Origin: Deltaproteobacteria bacterium | GTDB taxonomy: Bacteria > Myxococcota_A > Polyangia > GCA-2747355 | Direction of reading: 5' to 3' | Assembly (NCBI GenBank): GCA_020633415.1 | Contig: JACKDQ010000002.1 | Span: forward strand, 496,001 to 560,000 | Length of the DNA: 64,000 nt | Shown: piece after piece, positions 15,711 to 24,636 of the stretch | How positions within the stretch are numbered: position 1 is the stretch's first letter | How the letters are laid out: each line of letters starts with the position of its first letter | Position numbers and translations under genes: made by a program | Notes under the pieces: model-generated | The model's input: only the letters and a program-made list of their open reading frames with translations | The model's database searches: none | What the model was told of the DNA's origin: nothing

Positions 15711-15739
15711 AATATGCAGATCCCGATCTGAACTGTCAA
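15711..15739 (-). promoter_or_regulatory. sigma-70 promoter of speD
   Basis: Minus-strand TTGACA (15739-15734), 17-base spacer, CATATT (15716-15711). The stretch from here to 15824 otherwise holds only a T7/G8 homopolymer pair at 15784-15798. Confidence 0.6.
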
Positions 15740-15824
15740 CGAAACAGAGAGAAAATCAGCACTACGGGAGCACCGCCGTGCGCTTTTTTTGGGGGGGGCT
15801 GAGGGGCGGGCGAGTTGTCTGGCC

Positions 15825-16088
15825 CTAGTTATTCGCCAGCGCCCGTTGCCGTTCAACGAACCGCGCCAGCGCGCTGATCGACGCGAAGGCTTCGCGGCCC
15901 AGCTGTTCGTCGCCGATCTGGATCCCGTAGCGGCGCTCGATGGCCACAGCCAGTTCGAGAACATCCACCGAGTCGATACCGAGCTCCTCTGACAACAGCG
16001 GTGCGTCGTCGGCAATACCGTCGACGGTCAGCTCGTCGAGGTTTAGCGCGTCGATCACCAGTGTCTTGAGCTCATCTTTGAGTGACAT
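15825..16088 (-). CDS. acyl carrier protein
   Basis: 87 aa from the ATG at 16088. Four-helix ACP fold; GIDSVDVLELAVAIE contains Ser40, the phosphopantetheine attachment site. Strongly acidic, as usual. It stands alone with no fatty-acid synthesis genes beside it, so it may be a second, dedicated carrier rather than the housekeeping AcpP. A start at 16115 is also open but gives an atypical leader. Confidence 0.88.
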   Translation of the reverse strand: MSLKDELKTLVIDALNLDELTVDGIADDAPLLSEELGIDSVDVLELAVAIERRYGIQIGDEQLGREAFASISALARFVERQRALANN

Positions 16089-16148
16089 GGTCGCAGTCAA
16101 GCAAATCTGCCGCAAGATGACAAGCGCGCTCAGGCGGCAAACCTGACC

Positions 16149-17189
16149 TCAACGCAACGAAGCGGTCGGTCCGATCACGCCCGGACGACGCGGCAATAGC
16201 GGCACGCCGACCGTCAGCAACCCGGGACGCTTGGCGCGACGCCCGGCGAGGATCGACCTGACGCCAACTGTTGCCGGCTCGAGCAGACTGCGCTGGAAGT
16301 CACGCCCCGCCTGAACGACGTAGATGTACTCGCCAACGCGCGGCCCATAACGCTTGGTGTGACGTGTTCGCAAGACAACGCTCTGTCGATCCATCGGCAA
16401 GGCAACGACGTTGCGTCGGAACGCATCGACGTAGGGCCAGAACTCTTCGGCGTTGGACGTATAGAGCACCCGCACCGGCACGCCGAGCTGGCGAGTCGCC
16501 CGGCCGATCTCACGCAACGTAGTCTGCTTGAGTAGATCTCCGGCCATAATGCGAATTCGGTCGGTGAGAAACATCTCGCGCAAGAACCGGTAGTCACTGG
16601 CACTGGCTAGCCAATGCAGGTTGCGCCAGCGACCCAGCTTGAACATCGTCACCAGATGGCGATGTAAGCTTCGACGGTAGGTCTTGAAGTCCGAAACGAT
16701 CTGCCGATAGTCGCCGCGCTCAGCGTACTCGGTCCTAAGGATCTTCAACGACGAGCGCTTTCCGAGCTCGCTCCAACGCTGCAAGTAGCTCAGCCGATCG
16801 CGCGAATGGAGGATCAATGCGCGGTGGATCCGATTGACGCGGACAACGACCGGATCATAGTCGATCATGAAGCCGAGCTCCGAACGAGCCCAGGCGATGA
16901 AGGTCAGCCCCTGATCGGCACCAACGCCAACGTAAGCTCCGCCCAGATCGCGAATATACGGCTGCCAGATGTTGTGATGCCACTCGTTCATCCGCACGTA
17001 ATGCACACGATCGCGGCAGTGCAGCATCACCCGTCGCTTGGTGCCGATGCATTTCGCTTTGTCTAGCGTGTCCTGCCGGGCGCTGTAGATCGCCTGGCGC
17101 TCAAAGCGATCCAGCGGTTCGACAACCCGCGCTGCGGCGATGCTGGGAGCCACGAACCAAAGGAGGATCCAAAGCTTTTTTGCTCGCAT
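16149..17189 (-). CDS. secreted LIC_10091-like protein, unknown function
   Basis: 346 aa. Signal peptide RAKKLWILLWFVAPSIAAA. Residues about 75-130 (GGAYVGVGADQGLTF, then FMIDYDPVVVRVNRIH) recall the LIC_10091-like family of Leptospira and myxobacteria, whose fold resembles a Rossmann methyltransferase: GxGxxQ loop followed by an acidic strand end. Later blocks (RIRIMAGDLLKQTTL, VRVLYTSNAEEFWPY) fit the same fold. The family name is from memory and needs a profile search. Separated from the divergent cardiolipin synthase by 111 bp. Confidence 0.65.
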   Translation of the reverse strand: MRAKKLWILLWFVAPSIAAARVVEPLDRFERQAIYSARQDTLDKAKCIGTKRRVMLHCRDRVHYVRMNEWHHNIWQPYIRDLGGAYVGVGADQGLTFIAWARSELGFMIDYDPVVVRVNRIHRALILHSRDRLSYLQRWSELGKRSSLKILRTEYAERGDYRQIVSDFKTYRRSLHRHLVTMFKLGRWRNLHWLASASDYRFLREMFLTDRIRIMAGDLLKQTTLREIGRATRQLGVPVRVLYTSNAEEFWPYVDAFRRNVVALPMDRQSVVLRTRHTKRYGPRVGEYIYVVQAGRDFQRSLLEPATVGVRSILAGRRAKRPGLLTVGVPLLPRRPGVIGPTASLR

Positions 17190-17300
17190 TTGCCGATTAA
17201 GGCGCCGCCAAGCCGATCGGGCAACTTTTCTGCCCCCCTATCGCATCAGCGAAGAGAAACAAGTTCGCCATCACGAAGATCGCGGGCACACTGAACTTGT

Positions 17301-18746
17301 ATGTTTGCGATCCCTTGGGCGGTGATCATCACCGCCGGCTACGTGCTGGCGATCGTTCTCGTCGTGCGGGTTGTGCTGCAGCGCCGGGAACCAGCCGCAA
17401 CGCTCGCCTGGGCGATGAGCATCGTGCTAATCCCCTACCTGGGCGTGCTGGCCTATATGTTCTTCGGCCGACGGCGGCTTAACCGCCAAGTACGCCGTCG
17501 CCAAGCGATAGCGACGAGGATCGCTCCCGACCTCAGCCGACTAGGCGAAGCGGTTGAAGAGCTAACCGCCGACGGCGAGTTGCCGCATTCGCTCACCGCA
17601 CCGGCATCTCACGAGTTGATCCGACTAACAAACCGCATCGGCACCCGGCCGCTCACCGTCGGCAATCGCGTCCAGCTATTCGTCAATGCGAATGCGACCT
17701 ACTTGGCGATGGAGCGGGCGATTCGCGAAGCGCGACAACACATCAACGTCGAGTACTACATCTTCCAGCCCGACGCGACCGGCCGACGGTTTCGCGATCT
17801 ACTCGCTGAGCGCGCACGCGACGGCATCGCTGTCCGCGTACTGACCGACGGCGTCGGCTCCTTCGGTGTCGAAGAATTCATGGAGCCGCTGCTCGCCGCG
17901 GGGGCCCGCTTCGCCGAGTTCCTGCCAGTGCGCTTGGTCTCGCGCCTGCACACCCATAACCTCCGCAATCATCGCAAGCTGCTGGTGATCGACGGCCAAA
18001 CCGCATTCACTGGCGGCATCAACATCGGCGATGAATACACCGGCCAGAAGCGCCGAATCGGTCCCTGGCGTGACACGCATCTGCGCATCGACGGACCCGG
18101 CGTCTGTCACGTACAGGAGGTCTTTGCCGAGGACTGGCACTTCGCCACTGCTGAAGAACCCGACGAGAGCTGGTTTCCACCGCTCGACGCCGTGGGCAAC
18201 GTCGCGCTGCAGATCGTCGCCAGCGGTCCGGACACCGAGAGCCAACCGCTGCAACGGATCTTCTTTACCGCAATCGCAACCGCCCGTTCGCGCGTCTACC
18301 TGACCACGCCGTACTTCATCCCCGACCAAGCGATGCGCGTCGCCTTGGAGACCGCAGCGCTGCGTGGTGTCGACGTGCGGCTACTGCTTCCCCAACGATC
18401 GGACATGCGACTCGTACTTTTCGCCGGACGCTCCTACTACGACGAACTGCTCCGCGCCGGCGTGCGAATCTTCGAGTATGAAGCTGGCATGTTGCACGCC
18501 AAGACGATGGTCGTCGACGATACGTGGGCAACAGTCGGCTCCGCCAACATGGACATTCGCAGCTTTCGACTCAATTTCGAGATCAACGCGGCGATCTACG
18601 GCCCGGCCTTCGCCAACGAACTCGGCAAGGTCTTCTTGCAGGATCTCAAGCGCTCTACCGAGGTGACCTCGGCGATCTACCAAACACGCCGCTGGCCTCG
18701 GCGCGTGGCAGAAAGCTTCGCTCGGATGCTCTCTCCGCTGCTCTGA
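17301..18746 (+). CDS. cls: cardiolipin synthase (phospholipase D type)
   Basis: 481 aa inner-membrane enzyme that joins two phosphatidylglycerols, or related lipids, to cardiolipin. Two N-terminal membrane segments (residues 1-55), then two HKD motifs: NHRKLLVIDG (His224) and HAKTMVVDD (His399), each followed by a glycine/asparagine loop (GGINIGDEY and GSANMDIRSF). Length and order match ClsA-type enzymes. It precedes two exported proteins on the same strand, but a 45-bp gap and a separate TATTCT box suggest independent transcription. Confidence 0.93.
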   Translation: MFAIPWAVIITAGYVLAIVLVVRVVLQRREPAATLAWAMSIVLIPYLGVLAYMFFGRRRLNRQVRRRQAIATRIAPDLSRLGEAVEELTADGELPHSLTAPASHELIRLTNRIGTRPLTVGNRVQLFVNANATYLAMERAIREARQHINVEYYIFQPDATGRRFRDLLAERARDGIAVRVLTDGVGSFGVEEFMEPLLAAGARFAEFLPVRLVSRLHTHNLRNHRKLLVIDGQTAFTGGINIGDEYTGQKRRIGPWRDTHLRIDGPGVCHVQEVFAEDWHFATAEEPDESWFPPLDAVGNVALQIVASGPDTESQPLQRIFFTAIATARSRVYLTTPYFIPDQAMRVALETAALRGVDVRLLLPQRSDMRLVLFAGRSYYDELLRAGVRIFEYEAGMLHAKTMVVDDTWATVGSANMDIRSFRLNFEINAAIYGPAFANELGKVFLQDLKRSTEVTSAIYQTRRWPRRVAESFARMLSPLL

Positions 18747-18791
18747 CGGAGGACTAGCGCAGAGGCCCACGGGGCGCTATTCTCCGTGGTC

Positions 18792-20000
18792 ATGAGCAGG
18801 ACTTCGCTACTGATACTCGCGCTCTACGCCTCAACAGCGTTGGTTCACCGGGCCGCCCATGCCAATCCCGAGGTCGTGGTGATCCCGCTCGGTGGCGATG
18901 ATGCGTTGATCCTGACGACCGAAGTCGCCGCCGCGCTGGTCAAGCAGATCAACAAGGAGACGCCCGGACGCGCGGCCCTGCGCTATCCAGTGCCGAGCGG
19001 CGGAGAACCGACCACCGACGGAATGCAGGCCGCCGAGCAGATGCAGCAGGCGGCCAAGTCCTTCGAGAGCCTGGACTTCAGCGCAGTTCAGACGACGGGC
19101 GGACGTGCGCTCGAACTCTACCGCCGTATCGCGCTCCAGACGGGCGAAACGAAGGGATATGTCGACGCGCTGCACCTGCTCGCCGCCGCGTCGCTCTTCG
19201 ACGGCGATGCGCCCCGCGCGCAACAGTTGATGAACGACGCGATCGTCGTCGATCACCGCCCGCCGGCCCGCAAGCGCTTCAACCCCACGGTGCAAAACCT
19301 CCATAACTCGCTGCTCGATGACGACAAGCAACCCAAAGGCCGTCTGCGTTTCGTCGTCTCGCCGCGCGCGCTGGCTTGGCTAAACGGCAAACTCCTCGGC
19401 CCAGCATCGGGCGCGATCACGCTGCGAGCCGGCCTGTACTTGGTGCGCGTCTTCCGCCCAGGGCATACGCCTGTCCGCCGTTGGTTTCGCGTCGAACCCG
19501 GACAAACCCAAGACCTACAGGTCACCTTGCGCCCCGATCCCGTCGCTGAGTCGGGTCTGATCCGCGCGCTGCGCAACGCCGCCAAGCAGCCCACGCCGGG
19601 GGAGGCGGTTCGCCGCGCGCTAAACACTTTCGATGCACGCGAGCTGATCCTACTGTCGTCGGAAAGTGAGGCCTGCCGTCCCGACCAGTGCCAGCTCGCC
19701 TTGGCTTGGGCCAAAGATGGTAGGTGGAGCAATCGCCAAAACGCCACGCATCGCGGCGTCGCCAAGCAAACCACGCGCACCCTGCTTCAACAGAGCGAGC
19801 AGCTCGATGCCCCCCAATGCGCAACAGCGGCCGACTGTGGCCTAAATCTGCATTGCGTCAAGGGGCGCTGCAAGGGATCGACACCGTTCTACAAGAAGTG
19901 GTGGTTTTGGACGGCCGTCGGCGCAGCGGCGATCGGTGCGGGCGTTGGAATCGGCGTCGCTGCCTCGAGCAGTGGCGGCGCAGTGATAAGGGTCGAATAG
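18792..20000 (+). CDS. exported protein with C-terminal membrane segment, unknown function
   Basis: 402 aa. Signal peptide SRTSLLILALYASTALVHRAAHA. Residues about 70-150 look like helical repeats (TPR-like). Residues about 185-250 look like a PEGA-type beta domain (RLRFVVSPRALAWLNGKLL, LRAGLYLVRVFRPGHTPV), common in deltaproteobacterial envelope proteins. A Cys pair region (CATAADCGLNLHCVKGRC) precedes a final hydrophobic segment (WFWTAVGAAAIGAGVGIGV). Overall a periplasmic protein anchored at both ends or at its C-terminus. The stop is 2 bases before the next gene, so the two form an operon. A GTG at 18786 is an alternative start. Confidence 0.7.
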   Translation: MSRTSLLILALYASTALVHRAAHANPEVVVIPLGGDDALILTTEVAAALVKQINKETPGRAALRYPVPSGGEPTTDGMQAAEQMQQAAKSFESLDFSAVQTTGGRALELYRRIALQTGETKGYVDALHLLAAASLFDGDAPRAQQLMNDAIVVDHRPPARKRFNPTVQNLHNSLLDDDKQPKGRLRFVVSPRALAWLNGKLLGPASGAITLRAGLYLVRVFRPGHTPVRRWFRVEPGQTQDLQVTLRPDPVAESGLIRALRNAAKQPTPGEAVRRALNTFDARELILLSSESEACRPDQCQLALAWAKDGRWSNRQNATHRGVAKQTTRTLLQQSEQLDAPQCATAADCGLNLHCVKGRCKGSTPFYKKWWFWTAVGAAAIGAGVGIGVAASSSGGAVIRVE

Positions 20001-20002
20001 CG

Positions 20003-21298
20003 ATGGGCAGGGCAAACAGCGAACAAACAGCGCGACTAACCGGCGTTGCGATCGGCCTGCTCCTCGTGGCGGGCGCCTCCTGTGGTGGCGACACGCAGAT
20101 CAGCGGACGACTAGACCGTTTGATCGGCGACCTGGTCACGGTGACCCTCGAGTCGGGAGCCGGTGGATTCGACGACAGCACACTGCTGCTCGACAGCGCA
20201 GGACGCTCTTTTCAAACCAGCGAGCTCAACGCCTCACCGGCAGGCAAGGTACGCACGCTGACGATTCCCGAAGGCGTCGCCACCGGAGCTGCGCAGCTGC
20301 TGCTCAATGCCCAGGGCGGCGACGAGTACCGGATTCCGCTGACGATCAGCCGGCTGCTGTTTCTCGCGGCAGACGATGGCGTCGCGACTGCCGTCGCCGC
20401 ACCCGGCAGTTCGCTCAACGGCGGGCGTCTTGGTCAGGTCGGCACGCCGCTAGCCAACGGCCTGGTGGTCCTGCCTGGCGGTAGCCACCTAGCTGTCGTG
20501 GCCAGCAATCAGCTACAGTTCTATTCGATCAGCGACGGCTTTGCTCGCAAAGGATCCGCGATCGGTGCCGACGATGTCACAGCGATCGTTGGCACCAAGG
20601 CCGGCGTCGTCTTAGCACGCAAAGACAAAGTTTCCTTCGAGGGCGTCGACGGTCAGGGCAAGGGCCCATATACGGTCAAAGGCCTGGTCGCCGTCGCCGC
20701 CGACCGCGAAGGCAATCGCGCATTGGCATTGTCGGCTTGCGACACCAACAACGACAACACCGCTGACTCCGATTGCTTGACGCTGATCGACCTCAGCGGC
20801 GCCACACCAGCGAGCGAGACCGTGCTCGACGCCACGCCATCAGCTACCGTCGTGGCGATGAGTCCCGACGGAGCAACCGCAGTCGTCGGCGATGGCAGCA
20901 CGCTCTACGGCGTCAGTTTCGGCGCGGGCTCACCCGTCGTTGGCCAACTCGGTTGGGCCAATGCCCAAGTCGTGGCGATCGATGCAACGGTCGCCGAGGG
21001 TCGGGCGATCTACATCGTCGCCGACGCAGCAGGCCGTCGCTTGCAGCTGGTCGGGTTCAGCAACTCGACAAAGTTGGGCAGCGTCGCCTGCTCCGAGAGC
21101 ACACTAACTGACACGCCCCGAGCCGTGCATTTTGGCCGATCGCCCGAGGTCTACGTGCTGACCGACAAGCAACTGCTCTCGATCGCCCAGCCTTGGACCA
21201 CGCGGACCAACAACCAGTGTCCACCGATCGCCGTCGCACCAGTTGCCGGCACCCCGACCGTCGCCAACAAATTCGTCGGACTGGCCGTCCAGCGCTAG
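20003..21298 (+). CDS. predicted lipoprotein with beta-propeller-like repeats
   Basis: 431 aa. N-terminal signal with possible lipobox (LLVAGASC). The rest is rich in short beta strands with repeats such as LAVVASNQLQFYSI, TVVAMSPDGATAVVGDG and GRAIYIVADAAGRRLQLVG, resembling a YVTN/WD-type propeller. No catalytic motif seen. ATG at 20003, 2 bases after the previous stop; reading further upstream would run inside that gene. Probably acts with the upstream exported protein in the envelope; no function is inferred. Confidence 0.7.
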   Translation: MGRANSEQTARLTGVAIGLLLVAGASCGGDTQISGRLDRLIGDLVTVTLESGAGGFDDSTLLLDSAGRSFQTSELNASPAGKVRTLTIPEGVATGAAQLLLNAQGGDEYRIPLTISRLLFLAADDGVATAVAAPGSSLNGGRLGQVGTPLANGLVVLPGGSHLAVVASNQLQFYSISDGFARKGSAIGADDVTAIVGTKAGVVLARKDKVSFEGVDGQGKGPYTVKGLVAVAADREGNRALALSACDTNNDNTADSDCLTLIDLSGATPASETVLDATPSATVVAMSPDGATAVVGDGSTLYGVSFGAGSPVVGQLGWANAQVVAIDATVAEGRAIYIVADAAGRRLQLVGFSNSTKLGSVACSESTLTDTPRAVHFGRSPEVYVLTDKQLLSIAQPWTTRTNNQCPPIAVAPVAGTPTVANKFVGLAVQR

Positions 21299-21524
21299 CG
21301 CGCTCGTCCCCCTGTCGCCGTGCGCGCGACGCATGCCGCTGCACGGTGTCTCTGAGCCCGCTTGCCCGCGCGGCGGGCCAAAACGGTGCACGCGGAGCCG
21401 TGCGCAGCAACACGGTGATCGACACGCCCCCGCTTCTCGGCAATCTGCTGAGATTTGACCGACGCACAGATTTGATCAGATAGTGCGCGCGACATTGCCC
21501 GACAACCGGGCTTCGAGCGCAGCC

Positions 21525-23186
21525 GTGAAACGTATCATCCGCAGATCTCCTTCTCACCAGCTCGCGATTGGCTTGCTCTTGCTAAGCTGGCTGATTCCGC
21601 TCAGCGCGGCTGCCAACACGCCGGCCGACACAGCCACAGCCACCACCAAGACCGGGTCAGCGGTGGTCGCTCAGGCACAGGCCACGCCAGCTCAGGCCAA
21701 AAAGCCCAGCAAGTTGCTGGCATCAGCCAAGCAGTTCTTGCCGATCCTGGTGTTGTTGATCGTCGTGACGATCGTGATCAGCCGCCTACCAAAGGTCAAA
21801 GGACTCAATCACAGCCGCGAGTTCGTGCGGCGACGGGTCCTCAACTGGTTGCCGCTCGGACTGACCTACGCGCTGCTATACATGGGTCGCTACAACCTCA
21901 AGGTCAGCAAGTTTGCCTTCGAGGAAATGGCCGGCCCTGACAGCCATGCCTTGATGAGCAACGAAGGCTTTGGTGTGATCTTCGGCGTCGGCACGATCAT
22001 CTACGGCGTCTCGTTCATTATCAACGGACCGCTAACCGACTGGCTCGGTGGTCGCAAAGCGATCCTGATCGGTGCCGCCGGGGCAACGCTCGCCAACTTG
22101 GCCATGGGCTTCTGCGCCTGGTCATTGCTCGAACACGGTCCGGCATATCAACTGATCGCCAACAACTTCCTGGTGCTCTACTCGGCGCTCTACGGCATCA
22201 ATATGTACTTCCAGAGCTTCGGTGCGGTGGCGATCGTCAAGGTCAACGCACCATGGTTCCATGTACGCGAGCGCGGCGTGTTTGGCGCGATCTTCGGCAT
22301 ACTGATCTCGTTGGGCATCTACTTCGCCTTCGACTGGGGCAGCCTGATCCTCGGATCGTTGGGCCTACAGTGGGTGTTCCTCGCGCCAGCCCTACTCCTC
22401 GCCATCTTCTGGGTGATCGATCTGTTCGTCGTACGCGATACCCCGGGGGAAGCCGGGCTAAGCGACTTCGACACCGAGGACGCTTCCAGCGGCGACGACG
22501 GCCCGCGCCTCGGCGCACTGTCGGTGTTCAAATTGATGCTAAGAAACCCGATCGTGGTGACCATCGCGCTGATCGAGTTTTGCAGCGGATTCTTGCGCCA
22601 AGCGATCATGCAGTGGTACCGAACCTTCGCCAAGCAAACCGACGGCGTGCTCGGCCTAAAGGACAGTTTCGTCTACGACAACTGGGGCATGCTGCTGTGT
22701 TGCGCGGGCATCCTCGGTGGCGTCGTCGCTGGCGTTATCAGCGATCGTGTATTTCAATCGCGACGCGGCCCGGTGGCGTTCTTGCTTTACGCGGTGATGT
22801 TTGTCGCCTCGATCGTGCTGGCGCTTGCCTTCCGTTCCCCAGCCGTCGGGGTATTGGTGATCTTGATGTCGACGGCGGTGATCGGCGTCCATGGCATGCT
22901 TAGCGGGACGGCAAGCATGGACTTCGGCGGACGCCGAAACGTCGGTGTTGCAGTCGGCATCATCGATGGCTTCGTCTACCTCGGCACGGCGGCGATGTCT
23001 TTCACCTACGCCCTAGTCCTACCGCAGGAACAGCTCGACCAAGCCGGCAAGCTGACCGGCCCGGCGACTGACCCGCAAAACTGGCTGGCCTGGCCGCTGA
23101 CGATGATTCCCATCGCGTTGATCGGTGCCATGCTGGCGATCCGCGTCTGGCACGCCAAGCCCAAACCCAAAGCAGTCGCCAAGTAA
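21525..23186 (+). CDS. major facilitator transporter, organophosphate:phosphate antiporter (OPA) type
   Basis: About 553 aa. LGLTYALLYMGRYNLKVSKF is the OPA (GlpT/UhpC) first membrane helix with its R-Y-N motif; PLTDWLGGRKAILIGA is the loop 2-3 signature. Twelve membrane helices follow. Ahead of the transporter core is an unusual extension: a signal-like segment (LAIGLLLLSWLIPLSAAA), a Thr/Ala/Gln-rich stretch, and an extra membrane helix (FLPILVLLIVVTIVIS). The substrate is likely a sugar phosphate or glycerol phosphate. The start is uncertain; a GTG at 21483 is open but falls on a candidate -10 box (GATAGT), so I used the GTG at 21525. Confidence 0.85.
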   Translation: MKRIIRRSPSHQLAIGLLLLSWLIPLSAAANTPADTATATTKTGSAVVAQAQATPAQAKKPSKLLASAKQFLPILVLLIVVTIVISRLPKVKGLNHSREFVRRRVLNWLPLGLTYALLYMGRYNLKVSKFAFEEMAGPDSHALMSNEGFGVIFGVGTIIYGVSFIINGPLTDWLGGRKAILIGAAGATLANLAMGFCAWSLLEHGPAYQLIANNFLVLYSALYGINMYFQSFGAVAIVKVNAPWFHVRERGVFGAIFGILISLGIYFAFDWGSLILGSLGLQWVFLAPALLLAIFWVIDLFVVRDTPGEAGLSDFDTEDASSGDDGPRLGALSVFKLMLRNPIVVTIALIEFCSGFLRQAIMQWYRTFAKQTDGVLGLKDSFVYDNWGMLLCCAGILGGVVAGVISDRVFQSRRGPVAFLLYAVMFVASIVLALAFRSPAVGVLVILMSTAVIGVHGMLSGTASMDFGGRRNVGVAVGIIDGFVYLGTAAMSFTYALVLPQEQLDQAGKLTGPATDPQNWLAWPLTMIPIALIGAMLAIRVWHAKPKPKAVAK

Positions 23187-23238
23187 CGCGCCTTGCACCT
23201 TCCGACAAAGCCAACGACCTCCGTGCTATAGTAGCTCG

Positions 23239-24540
23239 ATGAGTCACCCTGAGGTCGTGCCCGAGGCGTTGATCGTCGACACGGTCGGCCCCGCCGAGTT
23301 GCCCTCGCCACTCGGCTTATCGGCGGTCAAAGGCGACGAAATCGCCGATTACACCACCGACGATCGCCGACTCCCGCTAGATCCGACAGCTCCCAACGCG
23401 GCGAGTGGTCCACGTTTCGAACTCGCCGGCGCACGCGAGCGCATCTATTTCGCCGGCCCAAAGGTCAACGCGGCGATCGTCACCTGTGGGGGGCTTTGCC
23501 CGGGCATGAACAACGTGATCCGCGGTCTGGTGATGCAGCTTTGGCACGCTTACGGCGTCCGCCGCATCCTCGGCTTTCGCTACGGCTATGCCGGGCTCTC
23601 AGAACGTCGTGAGCCGCCTTGGGAACTAACGCCCGAGCTGGTCAAAGACTGCCACCATCAGGGGGGAACGATCCTCGGCTCTTCCCGCGGTCCGGTCGCG
23701 GCCGAGGAGATGTGCCGAACACTGCTCGAGCTGCGCATCGACATGTTGTTTGTGATCGGCGGCGACGGCACGATGCGCGGTGCCCATGCCCTTGCGCAAG
23801 AGGTTAGCCGCCAAGGGCTACCGATCGCCATCGTCGGCATCCCAAAGACGATCGACAACGACATCGCTTTCGTCGAACGAACCTTCGGCTATGCCACTGC
23901 CGTCGCCCAAGCCAGCGCGGCGATCACCGCAGCTCATGTCGAGGCGACCGGAGCGAAAAACGGCATCGGCTTGGTCAAGCTGATGGGTCGCCACAGCGGC
24001 TACGTCGCTGCCTCTGCGGTGCTCGCTTCGCGTGACGCGAACTTGGTGCTCGTACCGGAAAGTCGCTTCGACTTAGACGGGCCAGCCGGCGTACTGCGCT
24101 TCATCGAGCAACGCCTCGCCGCTCGCGGACACGCCGTGATCGTCGTCGCCGAGGGTGCCGGCCAAGAGCTGATCGAGAGCGAGTCGACAACCGATCGCTC
24201 GGGCAATCAACGTCTGGCCGACATCGGCGTCTTCTTGCGCGACGCCCTCAGACAGGCCCTGCCGGACGCGCCGCTCAAGTACATCGACCCCAGTTACCTG
24301 ATCCGCGCCGCTCCCGCATCCGCTGATGATGCGATCTTCTGTGGGCAACTCGCCGAGGACGCCGTACACGCCGCGATGGCCGGCAAGACCGGCCTGCTGA
24401 TCGGCCTATGGATGAACCGCCGCACGCACGTTCCCCTGCCCGCCGTGGTCGGTCGCCACAAGCGGATCTCACTCGACGGCAGTTTTTGGCGCAACGTCGT
24501 CGAAACCACCGGCCAACCACAGCTGCTGCGTTCTCGCTAA
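23239..24540 (+). CDS. pfkA: 6-phosphofructokinase, ATP-type
   Basis: 433 aa. Phosphorylates fructose 6-phosphate in glycolysis. AIVTCGGLCPGMNNVIRG is the phosphate loop; GGDGTMRGAHAL has Gly where pyrophosphate enzymes have Asp, so ATP is the likely donor; GIPKTIDNDI carries the catalytic Asp, with Lys instead of the Gly of E. coli PfkA; KLMGRHSGYVAA binds the sugar phosphate. This mix matches long group II/III enzymes such as plant ATP-PFK. ATG chosen because TATAGT (23227-23232) ends exactly six bases before it, a leaderless arrangement. A terminator follows. Confidence 0.93.
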   Translation: MSHPEVVPEALIVDTVGPAELPSPLGLSAVKGDEIADYTTDDRRLPLDPTAPNAASGPRFELAGARERIYFAGPKVNAAIVTCGGLCPGMNNVIRGLVMQLWHAYGVRRILGFRYGYAGLSERREPPWELTPELVKDCHHQGGTILGSSRGPVAAEEMCRTLLELRIDMLFVIGGDGTMRGAHALAQEVSRQGLPIAIVGIPKTIDNDIAFVERTFGYATAVAQASAAITAAHVEATGAKNGIGLVKLMGRHSGYVAASAVLASRDANLVLVPESRFDLDGPAGVLRFIEQRLAARGHAVIVVAEGAGQELIESESTTDRSGNQRLADIGVFLRDALRQALPDAPLKYIDPSYLIRAAPASADDAIFCGQLAEDAVHAAMAGKTGLLIGLWMNRRTHVPLPAVVGRHKRISLDGSFWRNVVETTGQPQLLRSR

Positions 24541-24591
24541 AGCTCTGTCAATACAGGCAGTTGCTTCGAGAACCTCTGTTATCCGCCGACG

Positions 24592-24621
24592 ACCACGGCT
24601 TGTGAACACCGCGGTTTTTTT
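24592..24621 (+). terminator. intrinsic terminator after the phosphofructokinase gene
   Basis: ACCACGG (24592-24598) pairs with CCGCGGT (24609-24615) with one mismatch, followed by a run of seven T (24615-24621). Confidence 0.5.
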
Positions 24622-24636
24622 GGTAAACAGCCACCG

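Noticed and set aside
15784..15798. T7 followed by G8 as a terminator of the ACP gene
   Set aside because: On the minus strand it reads C8 then A7, which is not a hairpin plus T run; kept only as a homopolymer with possible length error.
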